Shown here: positions 11,596 through 23,529 of the stretch, piece by piece
Layout: each line of letters starts with the position of its first letter
Position numbering within the stretch: the stretch's first letter is position 1
Source of the DNA: Entoloma clypeatum
Taxonomy: Eukaryota; Basidiomycota; Agaricomycetes; Agaricales; Entolomataceae
Assembly: GCA_963565915.1 (NCBI GenBank)
Contig: OY751490.1
Location: forward strand, 186,001-250,000
Length of the DNA: 64,000 nt
Reading direction: 5' to 3'
The notes under the pieces: generated by a model
The model's database searches: none
What the model was told of the DNA's origin: nothing
The model's input: the letters and a program-made list of their open reading frames with translations, nothing else
Position numbers and translations under genes: made by a program

Positions 11596-11982
11596 GAATA
11601 GTTATTAACATAGTTCAATTGAAGTTTATAATGTCTACAGTATGAAAATTTAAGAAGGTTTCATGAAAACAAGGGAATAGAAAAAACAAGAGAAAAGTGA
11701 GGAAAAGCCTGAAAAATACCAACAGTGACACACTAAATGATGTCCTTGTTTTGATTACACCTATCTGCTATATAACCTGACATAAAAAATCCCTATGGGA
11801 TGGAATTGAAGCAAAAAATGGGACCCAAATCCCTTCTCAGACCAGCACTGAGTTTGGACATTTCCTTACCGGCTAGCCGGCCCCAAGCCGGCTTCGGAGC
11901 CAAACTGAACCGAAAATGATGTAAGCCGCGACTTTCCGAGTTGTGACTCAGCTAGCCGAGTTGCGGCAACACTGAAGACGCT

Positions 11983-12649
11983 ACGCCCTTCTACTTGGAA
12001 GGCATAATTGAAGATAATGCCAACTATGGGGTTCAATCCCCCAGGTCGAGCATGGTGAATAAGGAACTTCGCCATTTCTGATGTGTCCATCGTGGCCTCA
12101 GGCATGTTGAGGCCAGAGCCTTTGGTTCCCCATTCACGGCTGAAGCGCATCGCGCCAGCCATTGGTGGGATTACTTGAGTAACCCACAGAGGATCGGTCC
12201 CTGGAATGGGTAACTGTACCCACTCAAATACATCGTCTCGAGTGACATACAACATCGCTCGATCCCACTGTTCCTCGGCGATGTTGAATGTCACTCAATG
12301 GAACTCATTGACCAGAAGGTATGCTAGGACATGTTCCTCTGTTCCTACATACCTATTGTTGACGACCCCAATGAGATCATTGACTTCTTGGGGGTTCATA
12401 GGGAACCCCCGCGGAACCTTCTTCTGCATCTTCCACTTGATCGGAAGATAATAACACTGAGAAGTGTTACGTTCGAGCTGACAGGCGGCCATCGCATGCC
12501 GCCCTCAGAACACGATATTTGTGCGCCTCAACATGAAGTATCGGTTCCAGACCATTCCCCAGAACATGTTGTCGTGTTCCTTATAATTGCTGCCGCCAAC
12601 GATGACGACACCCAGCAGGTCAGGAATATGTCCAGGCGTGCGATGTTCC
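11983..12649 (-). pseudogene. Unrecognised disrupted gene, middle fragment
   Basis: Middle part of the broken minus-strand ORF, between the hAT-like element and Copia A. It reads HRTPGHIPDLLGVVIVGGSN ... GTKGSGLNMPEATMDTSEMA ... NPIVGIIFNYAFQVEGRSVF. It contains two in-frame TGA codons (after RRTNIVF and after VNEFH) in otherwise continuous frames. It joins in frame to the fragment at 31778-32446 when Copia A is removed. Function unknown. Confidence 0.6.
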
Positions 12650-12939
12650 TGTTGAACGAGTTCCACTTCCATTAGACGCGCCATGTGCTCAACCTCATGA
12701 CATACAAATAGTGTACAAATAAGTAGACTAGTATATAAGACTGTCCTTATTCTCTGTGCAATATAACACTCTTACCGAGTAACCCCCACCTGCAAACACC
12801 TCTCAAGGTTAGTAGTAGGATCTCTCTCTATTGTAGATACATGATCTGTAGCGTGTAGCATAGAGTATACTAGGACTGCAAGACGACGCATCCGCTGTGA
12901 TCACCTCCAGCATTGATGTGATCATATGCTGTTCCAACA
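12650..12939 (+). repeat. 5' LTR of Copia A
   Basis: 290 bp, TGTTGAACGAG...TGTTCCAACA, matching the LTR at 31483-31772 with a handful of differences. Contains a TATATAAGACTG promoter-like stretch. Confidence 0.93.
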
Positions 12940-12955
12940 GGTTATGAGCCCTGAG
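12940..12955 (+). other. Primer-binding site of Copia A (initiator tRNA-Met anticodon arm type)
   Basis: GGTTATGAGCCCTGAG directly after the LTR. GGTTATGAGCCC is complementary to the anticodon-arm sequence GGGCTCATAACC of initiator tRNA-Met. This is the half-tRNA priming arrangement known for Drosophila copia. Confidence 0.8.
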
Positions 12956-13337
12956 ACTCGCCATTGCGCTCGTCGCTGGCAGTCTTAGTAGACTCAATGC
13001 CGCTACATCGCGAACATGATAGATCAAGTGCACCTCGATCTGTACATTCAACATTAATGATTATGTGGATGTTTAATCCCACATCATTGTATAGCGTGAT
13101 GAGCTAGCAGATCCGGGCGATAATACCCCGATGATCATGATGCCCATCCGCCTCCATACATGTGTCTACCAGTTAATTCTGTGTACGATGTTAAACATGG
13201 AATAGGGGTCTGATGAACCTCAGTGGAGTAAAACACATGTTGCTGTGTCCCTGTTTCATCTAAAGATCCAGTGATTTGACATGTGACTGACACATTCTAT
13301 TTCCAGTCTTTTGTGCTCTCACCCTTCACATCAAAAC

Positions 13338-14028
13338 ATGTCTTCTTTTGATTACAAATCCACTGTCGTCAAGATGACCGGCTCTAACTGGAAGGAGTTA
13401 AGATGACAGGGTTTTTACAGTTTGAAGGGACCTGGATGCTCGTATGCGGGGACTGGTTACAGCCAACCTCCCTGACAGCTGCTTCGACATCTGAACAACA
13501 AAAGGAGTTCTGCGAGTGGAAGGAGAAAGACTTGAAAGCGCGCGGCACAATCGTCTTATCTCTGGTGGAGTCTGTAAAGCATGAGGTTACAGCATTCCAG
13601 ACTTCGAAAGAAGTTTGGGATCAGCTGAAGACTCTCTTTGAGAACAAAGGCCCCGACGAGATGTTCAAGGACTTCACCTTGACTCTCGATTGGCACCTGT
13701 CTGGTGGTGACCCCCGTCTGGAATTTTCTAAATTCCGTGATCTCTTGGCACGCCTTGACGGGCACAAGATTCCCCTCGCTCCTAAATTGCAAGGGATGCT
13801 TGCTGTGCACCGTCTACCTCCCAAGTGGAAACATCTTGGTTCGCATCTGGCCAAAGAATGGAAGTTAGACACTTTCAAACTTACAGATGTTGAAGAGATT
13901 GTAACCGCAGAGCATATGCACGTACAAGCCGAAGCACAACTTCCGGCTGCCAACAAGATCTCTGCTGTCAAGCCGAAAGGACAGGAACCCCGCTGGCACA
14001 ATGGTCCAGGACCTGCTGATGCTTCTGG
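13338..14028 (+). pseudogene. Copia A gag, N-terminal part
   Basis: Starts MSSFDYKSTVVKMTGSNW, then needs a small frame correction near 13405. It continues FLQFEGTWMLVCGDW ... EFCEWKEKDLKARGTIVLSL ... TSKEVWDQLKTLFENKG, typical of the Copia UBN2/gag nucleocapsid-type domain. The frame runs to ADASG at the Copia B insertion point and resumes at 19881 (SNQNSGKPHQQNKGKGK). Broken by the frameshift and by the insertion. Confidence 0.85.
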
Positions 14029-14337
14029 TGTTGAAGTTCCACCTGGGCGCTAGCCACAGGTGTACTGAGCAACATAGCTACAGTGGAAGTACTCTACGAT
14101 ACCGCTATGGTCACTTACATGGTTTGGAGGGGTAAGGCTGGTGAGAGCGGTTGAGGCTGGTAAGAGCGATGGAGCTGGTTAAGAGTCAAGAGACAACTTG
14201 TTGATATTGACAGTTTCCTGGTCTTATATACCGTACTACTGTTTGTACCAACCAAATAAGTATGTAATCGAAGATGTGTAAAGGTCACGTGATATAATCT
14301 AATCTAATCTAATCTACGTGATGGAAAAGTTTCAACA
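14029..14337 (-). repeat. 3' LTR of Copia B
   Basis: 309 bp. On the plus strand it reads TGTTGAAGTTCC...AAGTTTCAACA and includes an AATCTAATCTAATCT run. The C tract just right of it (14338 onward) is the element's polypurine tract on the minus strand. Confidence 0.93.
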
Positions 14338-14404
14338 CCCCCCCATATTTAGTACATACTTCTAAATACATCTTACTTTTTCCCATATAGGTACTCTTTT
14401 TCGT

Positions 14405-17400
14405 CTAGTTTTTAAGTAATCCAAAGTACGGGATAAACTTGCTAAAGAGGACTTTCCCCAGATTCTTAGTTAAAAGGTCTGCAGGGTTATTCACTCCTTC
14501 GATGAATTCGACTGTAATGATGCCTTCAGATACTTTTTCTCTGACGAAGTGGAATCACACGTCGATGTGTTTGGACCGCTTTTCAGTTACAGGGTTGGAT
14601 GCGATAAAGACGGAGCCATTGTTATCTCCATAGATTGGGACTGATCCGATCTGCATCCCAAGTTCGGCAAGCATGCTTCTAAGCCATGTCACTGCGCGAC
14701 TGCAATCTGATAGCGCCATGTATTCTGCTTCCGTGGAAGAGAGGGCAATGGTTTTCTGCGCTGATGAAACCCATGTTACTGCTCCAGACGCCAGCAATAT
14801 GAAGTAACCAGTGGTGGACTTCCTGGTGTTTTCATCTGATGCCCAATCGGAGTCTGTGAATGCGTAGATTCCTTTCCCAGAATCACCATCGTACATGATC
14901 ACATAATTTTTTGTTGCCTTCAAATACCTGCAAATATCCCTTGCCACTTCTAAATGGCGTTTGGTAGGGTTTGCGGAGAATTGGGACATTTTGATCACGG
15001 CGAAACAAATGTTGGGTCTCGTCCCGATCATTAAGTACAATAGTGATCCGATAACAGATTGGTACTTGGATCTGAGTTCCGCATTGGGTTCATCTTCAGA
15101 CTTCATGGGTTTGTAGCCCGTCGGGAGTGGGGTATGGGTGGCATTAGATTCGCTCATCCCCATGCGTGCGAGAATTTTCTCAAGGTAGGGTACTTGATCA
15201 ATGAAGATCCTCTTCCCACGTTGCCTTATTTGGATAGAGAGAAATTCTTTTGGTTCCCCATCAGGGACTAGGTGGCCTAGGTCCCTATATTCCCATTTTG
15301 TCATGAAGGCCTTCTTCTTTTCCAGCGTGTATTCCCGGTTTGTGCCGAGAAAAGCAGAGTCATCGACATAAATGACGGCGATAACAGTTTCCCCTTTGGT
15401 ACTTGTATAAATAAAAACTCCCACATCGGAGTGAAGCCAGACAAAGCCGAGCTTTTTCATAGAGGAATCGAGTTCCCTCCACCAGGCTAATGCGGCCTGC
15501 TTGAGTCCGTATAGGGCTTTGTATAGTCGGTACACGAGGTTTTCTTTCCCTTTTACTGTGTAGCCCTCAGGCTGTCGCATGTAAATTACCTCACGGAGTG
15601 TTCCATAGAGGAAGGCTGCTGAGACGTCCAAGAGTGTCATGAACCACCCTTCAAGGGCTGTCAATGCCAAAATCAGTCGGACGGTCTCGTACCTCACTAC
15701 TGGTGAGAAGATCTGATCGAAATCGATCCCTTCTACCTGTGAGAAGCCTTTTGCAACCAGGCGCGCTTTCAGACGCCCGTCGGATTTTTCGTTGTAAACC
15801 CATTTGTTCTTTAGAGCTTTCCTCCCTGTAGGTAGGGGTACTAACTCCGTGATCACCCCGCGGCTTTTGAGCATGTCTAGCTCTTTTCGTTCTGCCGCAT
15901 ACCAATCTTCTTTGTTCGGAAGAGAGTATATGTCTTTGTGTGACATTTCGATGATGCCTACTTGGATGGAGATTGCCTCCATCAGGAGATCGTTCATCCA
16001 TGCTGTTTGACCGCCCAATCTACGTCTTCGATCCATTTTTTCAAGATCAGAAGCAGGGGTGTCTTCCCCATAGATGCTACCTGGCATTCTCCGAACTCGT
16101 CGTTCCCTGATCAGTCGATCTGGTACTTGTTTGGGTTCCGGAGTGGGTACTCGTGGCTCGTCATCGGGCTTGCTAGGCGGCAAATCATCGTCTGATTCAG
16201 GGTGATCCTGTCCAGTAGGAACAGGGTCGTGAGGTGTTTCGTTATGACTGTCATTGTCATCATTTCCGGGGATGAGGTCCTCAAACTCATCAGCCGGTTC
16301 TGGGTTTTCCATTTCTGGATGGTTTTCTGGCAAAGGATCGATGTGGCATCTAGGGTACTTGCTCTCATCAAAGATCACTTTCCCACCCATGAAAATCGTA
16401 TTGGTCTCAGGATCCATGAAACGCTATCCTTTGACCCCTGGCTTTGATCCGAGATAAATCATCAATCGAGATCTAGACTCCAGGGAATTTCTACGTTTTT
16501 CCTTTGGGATATATACATATGCCTGACATCCGAAGACTCTGATGCTTGACATATCAGGGATCTCATTAGTGACCCTGAAGTAAGGGGTATTCCATTCGAG
16601 ACGCTGCATGGGGGTTCTGTTGTAGAGAAAAGCTGCATGTTCCAAACAGAATTCCCACCACATAGGGGGTAAGCACGCGTCGAAGCGCAAGGCCTGAGAT
16701 TTTTCCCACAGAGTTCAATTTATCCGTTCTGCTCTACCGTTCTGCTGGTGCTGATACGGGAGCGTGACATCGATCAGAATTCCATGATCGGCAAGTACAT
16801 CCTTGTATTCGTTGAACTCTCCACCTCCATCAACTCGCCATTTCTTAGGAGTGGCGGCAAATTGATTCTGGATCATCGCAAGGAATTGTCGTAGTGCCGT
16901 GACGGCATCTGACTTCTTCCTAAGCAAGACGACCCAGACGTGGGATGAAAAGTCGTCCAAAAATGTAAGAAAATATTTATATTTGTGGTATGATGCCATG
17001 GATATCTGTTTGAGATCGGAATGGATCAGATCAAAGGTTTTTGTTGCCCTTGTCATCGAATTGGGATATGACTGATTCGGCATTTTCCCTTTGAGGCACC
17101 CTGTGCAATTTTCCTGTGATTTCTCACGTACTAGTGTCTCAGGTACCCCTTTGGTACTGGTGGGAATCTTTCGGAGTGCTTGATCATTTGGGTGACCAAG
17201 GCGCTTGTGCCATGGTTCGACAGTAATTTCGCTTGAGATCGCATGGATCTGATCATAGCGTATTTCAGTGTCTAACCAGTAAATGGTTTGAACAAGGATA
17301 TGGGGCGAAAACTGGATTTTGTTCAGCCCTTTGGAGATATTGATTTCTCCACAAGTCCCATCTACTTTGTAACCATGGTTAAGGAAGACGCCTAGGGACA

Positions 17401-17874
17401 ATAGGCATGTGTCCATGTCCGGAATGTAGAATACCGGTCTGAGAAGATGGGTTCTAATTTCCCCATTCAGGGTATGCCGTACTGGAACAGCCCCAACTCC
17501 TAATATTTCCAGTTTCTTCCCTTTAGCTACAGTTTTGACAAATTGCTTGACCGTGAGAGGTCTATAGTATGCGAAGTCTTTAAACTCATAGGTGAAGTGT
17601 AACGAGGCGCTGGAGTCTAATATCCACTGCGCGCGTTCTTTTTCCTTACAGTGTGTGCAAGAGGCAAATGTTTAATATATTTTTTGTGTAGATCACTGCT
17701 GAAGTGATCTACGCACTCTGTAGTGGTACTAGCTAATATATTATACGTCTGTTGAGAGGCATAATTAGCTTTCCGCATTTGGTAAGGTTTAAGAAAAGGG
17801 TTTGACGGACCGTCAAGTTCTATCTCATAATCAAACTCATCCGGCCCCATCCGTTCCTGGTCGATGTCCATCAT
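14405..17874 (-). pseudogene. Copia B pol: protease, integrase, reverse transcriptase, RNase H
   Basis: Domains in order on the minus strand: protease remnant WILDSSASLHFT (Copia usually LDSGAS); gag-pre-integrase zinc motif WHKRLGHPN...CTGCLKGK; integrase core with HSDL, VDGGGEF and NGRAERIN; linker VFGCQAYVYIP; reverse transcriptase from NKWVYNEKSDG through VIYVDDSAFLG; RNase H with DSDWASDENTRKSTTGY, SSTEAEYMA and GDNNGS, ending FGLLKN. The frame is interrupted by a shift before LDSSAS (near 17640), TGA after RAERIN (16715-16717), TAG after KPGVKG (about 16421-16423), and TGA after KHIDV (about 14552-14554). The shift, the TAG and the last TGA are also in Copia G. The RT catalytic YVDD is intact. 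Confidence 0.93.
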
Positions 17875-17901
17875 CAGCGATTGGTCTAACGGCGGAGTAA
17901 C

Positions 17902-19205
17902 TCAACGCTGTTTTGCTGGCCTCTCATCGATGTCTGGGATGATGGTATCCAAGATACGAAGGTTTGACCCAGAGGGTTGAGCACCGATTTCTCGGGCAAG
18001 TCTTCGCACCCTCTCGTTCTTTTTCCACACAGATGGCTTTCCAGAGGGAAGCCCGGTGTACTGAGAAGGAGGCGGGTTCATGCGTTGCAGGAGTGACTGC
18101 ATTTTCTCTGACTCAGGTTGCGTGGTACTCGTAGTTTTCCCACGGCCCGTTACAGTGGTGAAGGTAGGTGCATGATGAGGAGGGAGAGGGCAAGGGGCAC
18201 GTTGACGAGGAGGAAGGGGACAAGGAGCAGGACGACGAGGGGGCTGCTCAATGGCCGGAGCGATGAATTCAACCATCTCCTCGGCGCAGTCAGACTCGTT
18301 GTCCGCGTTGTTGCCGCGTTTCTTCTGGTTGCGCCAGCGTCCTTTTCCCTTCTTCTTTTCAGAAGCGGTACTCGGGTCGGTCGAGTTAGTCTGCTCATCA
18401 GTGTTGTTTCGTGAGGTACTCGGCACTGTCTGCTTTTCCCATTTGGGGTCTTGCCCCTTTCGCTTGGTCCCGGAGATTTTCCGGGCCTGCTTGTTGGACG
18501 CCCGAGTAGACCCAATCGCATACTTGCGCCTGTACTCCGATACGATGCTGTCGGCGACGGCCTGCCATGTGAAGTCATCGGCGTCGTAGACCTGGAAGAG
18601 GGCGGTGGAGAGAGACGACCAAGCGTCAGGAATGGCGCTTGCCAGGATCATACTGTAGCCTGCATCAGATCAGGCACGACGAACTTCGCATCGCTGAGGC
18701 GAGCGAAGAGTGACCCGAGGTGCTCGATTTCCGGTACGGGGTCGCGACCCGACAGCTTGAAAGAGGCAGCGGCCTTGAAGTCGCCAAATATGGTGGCGGG
18801 GGAGATCTTCGAATATGCGTCCTTCAACGACGTCCAGGCTTCTTTTGAGGTTGAGGCGTCCTTGATGTGCCTCCTGATAGCCTCGGAGACTTTGAGACGG
18901 ATGGAACCCAGAGCCATGTCGTTGTCTCTGATCCAGGCCTTCTTTTCTTTGGCGAAGGCGGGATGGTCGACAGTGATAGTGACCGCCGGAGGTTGAGTCG
19001 CAGATGTCGCAGATGTCGAAGTGGCGGAGGCAGGGGTGGAGACCGTGACCGTAAAGTCCTTGATGTCGGGGCGCTCAATGTCGCCGGATACGAGGCGCCA
19101 GACTCCTTGATGGAGAAGGTACGACTTCATTTTTTCCGCCCAACTCTGGTAGTCGATGCCGTCGAAGATGGCGATGGAGTCGAGGGCGGAGCAAGAGGTA
19201 GACAT
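17902..19205 (-). pseudogene. Copia B gag (frameshifted)
   Basis: Begins MSTSCSALDSIAIFDGIDYQ and runs through SWAEKMKSYLLHQGVWRLVSG (gag-type domain) to DLMQA. Five extra bases (ACAGT) relative to Copia G near 18653 shift the frame. It continues MILASAIPDAWSSLSTALFQ and a basic, Ser/Lys-rich region to DERPAKQR. No CCHC knuckle seen. Confidence 0.9.
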
Positions 19206-19551
19206 TGTAGATGAATCTAAAAAGGGTTCCCAATCAGTGATGTGTTATGAATATGATTCAAGAAAACAATTAAATGATTCCTTATGACATATTCCCTTTA
19301 GGAATAGCGGTCACGGGAAAACCCTTTATATGTCAGAATTGTATAAGGTGCGATCAACGTTTCCACATGGAGTGTACTAGGTCAATCCCCTTAGGGACGT
19401 CTCATGACAGGTACTTGTCGTAATGATGTTCCCAGGTTCATATGTGAAGAAGTAAGACTCAGAACCCAGATCTTTCGATCGGTTCTTTGCCAACCAGGGT
19501 AGAGTGGGCAGGTACTCGCTGTTGCCAGCGTTTCCCAAGTCCCTCTGCTAT

Positions 19552-19566
19552 CCGGGGCCCATAACC
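19552..19566 (-). other. Primer-binding site of Copia B
   Basis: On the minus strand GGTTATGGGCCCCGG abuts the 5' LTR, the same initiator-tRNA-Met anticodon-arm complement type as in A and G. Confidence 0.8.
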
Positions 19567-19875
19567 TGTTGAAGTTCCACCTGGGCGCTAGCCACAGGTG
19601 TACTGAGCAACATAGCTACAGTGGAAGTACTCTACGATACCGCTATGGTCACTTACATGGTTTGGAGGGGTAAGGCTGGTGAGAGCGGTTGAGGCTGGTA
19701 AGAGCGATGGAGCTGGTTAAGAGTCAAGAGACAACTTGTTGATATTGACAGTTTCCTGGTCTTATATACCGTACTACTGTTTGTACCAACCAAATAAGTA
19801 TGTAATCGAAGATGTGTAAAGGTCACGTGATATAATCTAATCTAATCTAATCTATGTGATGGAAAAGTTTCAACA
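19567..19875 (-). repeat. 5' LTR of Copia B
   Basis: 309 bp, one visible difference from 14029-14337. TATA-like TATATACC occurs in both. Confidence 0.93.
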
Positions 19876-19880
19876 TCTGG

Positions 19881-21200
19881 GTCAAACCAGAATTCCGGCA
19901 AACCTCATCAACAGAACAAAGGAAAAGGAAAGGCAAAGGAGACACCGTCGAACAATTCCGGTGATCAAAACAAGAAGCAGCCGTTTGTACCCAAAAAGGA
20001 AGGGTCGCGGAGTTGGAAAAAGGCCCAGCGCGCCCAAGAGGCCGCTGCAGGCGACACCGCCGGCTGCTCTCATGTTGCCTCATCGGCAATGACTATGAAT
20101 CTGCCGACACCTCCCTTCACCACTGTCAAAGGCTCGGGACGCGTCATCCCCCCCCAACCATCTTCTACTCCGACGACTGACCCCCGTCGTCGTCCTCCTC
20201 TCGAATCGCGGTTGACATCTAGCCCCGCTGAACATATCATGACTGCTGGTGTGAGAGAACTCCTCGATTGCATGACAAACATGTCTGCGCAACCCTTCAC
20301 AGGTGCTCCGGTTAATCAACCGTCGATGTACCCCCGTTGTCACATCTCTTGGCATTGTGGGAACGTCCCAGACCCTCCAAAAAGTCAATAACATCATATA
20401 CCCCAAAGACATTCTGGGGATATATTCGACCCCTGACAATGAGGTAATGGATGAGGCTTCCCTGTTCCTGATGGAACACCAAGATTATGATGCCGATACC
20501 GTGATGGACTTCGATGAGGAATATGAGTATGACAAAGATGAACCTGGACCGTCCAAGCAGACACGTTTCAGTTGGGCGGATGAAGTCAACGACAAGCTTT
20601 TCAGAGGATCGTCATGCGACGACCCGAGGTACGTTCTTTCACAAGTTTCACATGAGCACAATCATGGTGGGAGTTTTGCGTTTTACACACCTTTTGAATC
20701 TAAAAAGCGGATGTGTCTAATCTCCGTGTTTTAGGCTGCACTGCCTATGTTTATATTCCTGAAGAACACTGTGAATAAATTAAATCCATGTGCAGAGCTT
20801 ATGACCTTTATGGGTTTTGAACCAGAAATGAAAGCATATCAGTTTATGACTGATAAAAACAGTATCTTTATTGGAACTACTGCAGTATTCAATGAAACAC
20901 TCTTTCCAAGATGTCCGGATACCAAAGTGCCACAACACACACCCATGGGAAATGAGCCTTCCCATGATGAGTCTCAGGTTGATGGAAACCCTGATAACAA
21001 TGTTGATCACCACTTTGGAGACGGAGATGTTCATTATCATTCCCGCCGGCGTAATCAGCTGAGCAGAGATGAATCCTCCGATCCCCCTTCTGCTCCAAAT
21101 GGAAATCAGCGCGACGGCGCTGATGTACCACTTTCAAATCAGGATGATCCTGAGGTCCAGAACCAGCCGGCGAATCCTCCGCCTGCTGATGTCCCTCAAC
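19881..21200 (+). pseudogene. Copia A gag C-terminus fused to integrase C-terminal region
   Basis: Continues gag from 14028 (SNQNSGKPHQQNKGKGKAK...KKQPFVPKKEGSRSWKKAQR), a basic tail. After a frame change near 20330 it reads VTSLGIVGTSQTLQKVNNIIYPKDILGIYSTP, then an acidic stretch DFDEEYEYDKDEPGPSKQTR. Near 20690 it jumps to KADVSNLRVLGCTAYVYIPEE, the conserved segment after the Copia integrase core, and on to IFIGTTAVFNETLFPRC. Protease, the integrase zinc finger and the catalytic core are therefore deleted. The frame is cut at 21200 by the gypsy solo LTR. Confidence 0.8.
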
Positions 21201-22872
21201 TGTAAGGGCGACCTTATGATCCAACAACTCCAAAGTGCTCCGAAGCGACTCCGACGTCGGACGACTTGCAAGGGAGATCCAAAGGTTAGATTAAAGACTA
21301 CTAAACAACAATATATTGTACCTTGCAAGGGAGATCCAAAGAGAAAACTCTAAGGAATCCCCTGCAACCGAAGCAGATATATAGAAAAAGGGAATTGGAA
21401 ATGGAAGCGGAACGGCAACGAGAATATATGAAATAGTAGGAATATTTGAAATAAGATATCCGCTCCGAAAAGCGGAGCGGATCGGAGGACGTCGGAGATG
21501 GGGGTTGAAGAGATAAATATATAAGTGATGTATCATACCGTGCATGGACTTGAAGTAATAAGGTCATGTCGAAAGACCGAAGGGGGGAGAACAGGCCGTC
21601 GGAATATTGGAGATACGTCGGAGGTGTTTGGAAAGGAAAAGGAAAATGTAAAGTATAGTAAGTGTAAGTAATAAACGCACCACATCTAGAAGTCCAATAA
21701 CCGGAGGGTCGGAGGTATGTTGGGAATCGTTGTTACGGCGATAGCCTACAACAACAAGTTCAACAGATCGGATCACGTGGGTTCGAACTGGTTCCACAAC
21801 AAGTCCCTCAATAGGTTGACTTGGTCAATCAGTGAGTTCCTCAGAAGGACGACTCGGTTCGGGTCAAGCAGAGCTAAGTCCTCGCAAGGCACTTAGTTAG
21901 AGAGCGTTCGAAGTAGTAGACAAGTAAGCGTTGTTTGCCTAGGTCAAGCTGAGGACCTCTACTCTAAGGTTACAGGTCTTATATACGTTATCCTATAGCT
22001 ATAAATAAGTAAGTGCTGCGCAGGAGCTAAATAAGCCATTGGTTAGATAGATGTTTCAAGGGGCTGTGGCATAAGAGTCAGAGATAAGGCCGCGAGGCCG
22101 TGAGTCATAGATAACGAGTGAAAATGTATCTAAAAGGGGAATAGTCTGAGTCAGTGTGAGTCATAGCGCTGATAGAGGGGACACATGTCCCAGGGTTGTC
22201 GGAGTTAAGTGAAACGGGGTGTGATGGGGATCAAGGGTTGAAGGGTCGTGTGAGGGTGTGTAGGAAGAGGGTGAAAAGTGTAACAATCGTCGGAGATCAT
22301 CGGAAATTGTCGGAGGTGGTGGAAAGAAAATGCGAAAGGGAGAAGAAAGGAGAAGGGAAGGGATATTGCCTGTATCGCTGGGCATGGAGAAATGCGGAGC
22401 TCCGATGGAGAAATGACAGTGTCAAGTGTGCAGGAAGTGCGGAGCTACGTCGGAAAAGTGCGGAGCTATATCGGAGGAGTGCGGAGCTCCGATGGAGGTA
22501 CCAGGATATAGGAATATGGAGGGTAAGATGGACCTTGGTGTTAGTGAAACCAATGAAAGCGATGTTGCCCTTACAGTAAGATGGATGGAAATCCATCAGA
22601 GGGAACTATCCTGAACAAGGCTTCGGAACATTGGAACCCAGTGGGGGTGGATGGAGGAGAGTCGGAACAGGTGGAGAGATTTCGGAGTAGATCGGAGCAG
22701 CATCGGAGCAGCATCGGAGGTTATAGGAGGGTGATGGAGTTGCGAGAGCAGTCAACAAAAAGGAGGATTGTCTTGACATTGTATGGGCAGAGTTGAGGAA
22801 CAGAAAGAAACAAGGATAGAAGGAATGACTTCCTTGCTAAGGTCTCTAATCCTCTAGGGGCTTGCCCTTACA
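21201..22872 (+). mobile_element. Gypsy-type solo LTR in Copia A (with nested solo LTR)
   Basis: TGTAAGGGCGACC...CTTGCCCTTACA with 5 bp duplications TCAAC (21196-21200 and 22873-22877). Net length is about 1.1 kb after removing the inner insertion. The termini and the CTTGCAAGGGAGATCCAAAG motifs are shared with the LTRs of the gypsy elements at 35863 and 42688, but this LTR is longer and packed with CGGAG/TCGGA motifs. Confidence 0.88.
21731..22285 (+). mobile_element. Solo LTR nested in the gypsy solo LTR (555 bp)
   Basis: TGTTACGGCGATAGCC...GTGAAAAGTGTAACA with perfect duplications ATCGT (21726-21730 and 22286-22290). A second copy of the same family is at 47709-48238. Confidence 0.93.
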
Positions 22873-22877
22873 TCAAC

Positions 22878-23529
22878 CATGAAGGAATGCTAACCTGCCT
22901 TGATGGGAAGGCAACATCTACGGGGAGCAACAGCACCCCACGCAACAACAACACGACATCAATCGCACACGCTCTTGGCGTGAAGCCGTGAATCGAGGGA
23001 AACAGCAGCGTGAGCCTTCCTGGCTCCGCAATGTTCCCCAATCATGACAGGAAGAAGTGGAACCTAGTTCCCCCTTAGCCCCACCTGATGCAGGGCCTAG
23101 TGGATCTTCCGGTACTCCTCCCGATGACCCCAAAGTTCCTGATGACGAACCTTTGGAAGATACGGATGCGGAGAGCTTATTGCGCAAAATGATGAATGAT
23201 GTGGAGCTAGGTCCAAAAGCATTTAACTTGTACCTAGAACGATTAGTTTGAAAACAAGGGGGAGACATGAAACAGATTGCTGAGTTGAACGTGCTACTTG
23301 CATCAGCCATTCCTCACTCTGAATCTAATCTCTCACAGTTCCGTGATATCCAGGAGATGAAGTTTTGTGACATTGCCAAAATGCCGAAAAACCTCCAGGA
23401 TGAGTGGTTGGACGCGTGCTGTAAGGAACTTGATAGCATCAAGTGGTGTGATGTCTATGATCTAACACCTTTACCGACCGGACAGAAGGCCATCGGATCA
23501 CGATGGGTCTTCGACATAAAGGCCGACGG
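22878..23529 (+). pseudogene. Copia A pol, linker and start of reverse transcriptase
   Basis: Resumes the Copia A frame after the solo LTR. It reads GEQQHPTQQQHDINRTRSWR, then EVEPSSPLAPP, IPHSESNLSQFRDIQEMKFC and PLPTGQKAIGSRWVFDIKADG, the first RT block. TGA codons at Arg-like positions (after P in the first codons, after VPQS at 23044-23046, after LERLV) break it. Cut at 23529 by the next solo LTR and continued at 24290 (HKKARLVAQGF). Confidence 0.82.

Larger units (their letters stand above)
9596..11974. mobile_element. Non-autonomous hAT-like element carrying a minisatellite (2379 bp)
   Basis: The termini are TAGTGTTGC on the left and CAGTGTTGC (complement of GCAACACTG) on the right. 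They are flanked by the identical 8 bp AAGACGCT at 9588-9595 and 11975-11982. YAGTG-type ends with an 8 bp duplication are the hallmark of hAT transposons. Subterminal inverted motifs such as GGCTAGCTGAGTC and TTTTCGG occur at both ends. The interior has no transposase, only the minisatellite at 9930-10860 and GC-rich repeats. Removing the element plus one duplication joins the minus-strand ORF in frame (QVEGRSVF to GYALGRILSP), which is strong evidence for the boundaries. Confidence 0.88.
14029..19875 (-). mobile_element. Copia retrotransposon B, complete, inserted in Copia A (5847 bp)
   Basis: Minus-strand Ty1/copia element with 309 bp LTRs at 14029-14337 and 19567-19875 and 5 bp duplications TCTGG at 14024-14028 and 19876-19880. 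By eye the LTRs differ at a single base (ACGTG versus ATGTG, a CpG), so insertion is recent. It belongs to the same family as Copia G (25118-30925). Removing it plus one TCTGG restores the gag frame of Copia A. Confidence 0.95.

Noticed and set aside
10777..11618. Minus-strand ORFs of 257-264 codons
   Set aside because: Low-complexity read-through of GC-rich repeats inside the hAT-like element. No conserved domain and several frames open together.
16001..16454. ORFs antisense to Copia B and G pol (for example 15962-16195, 28494-28749)
   Set aside because: They mirror the pol frames on the opposite strand and are present in both copies only because the DNA is shared.
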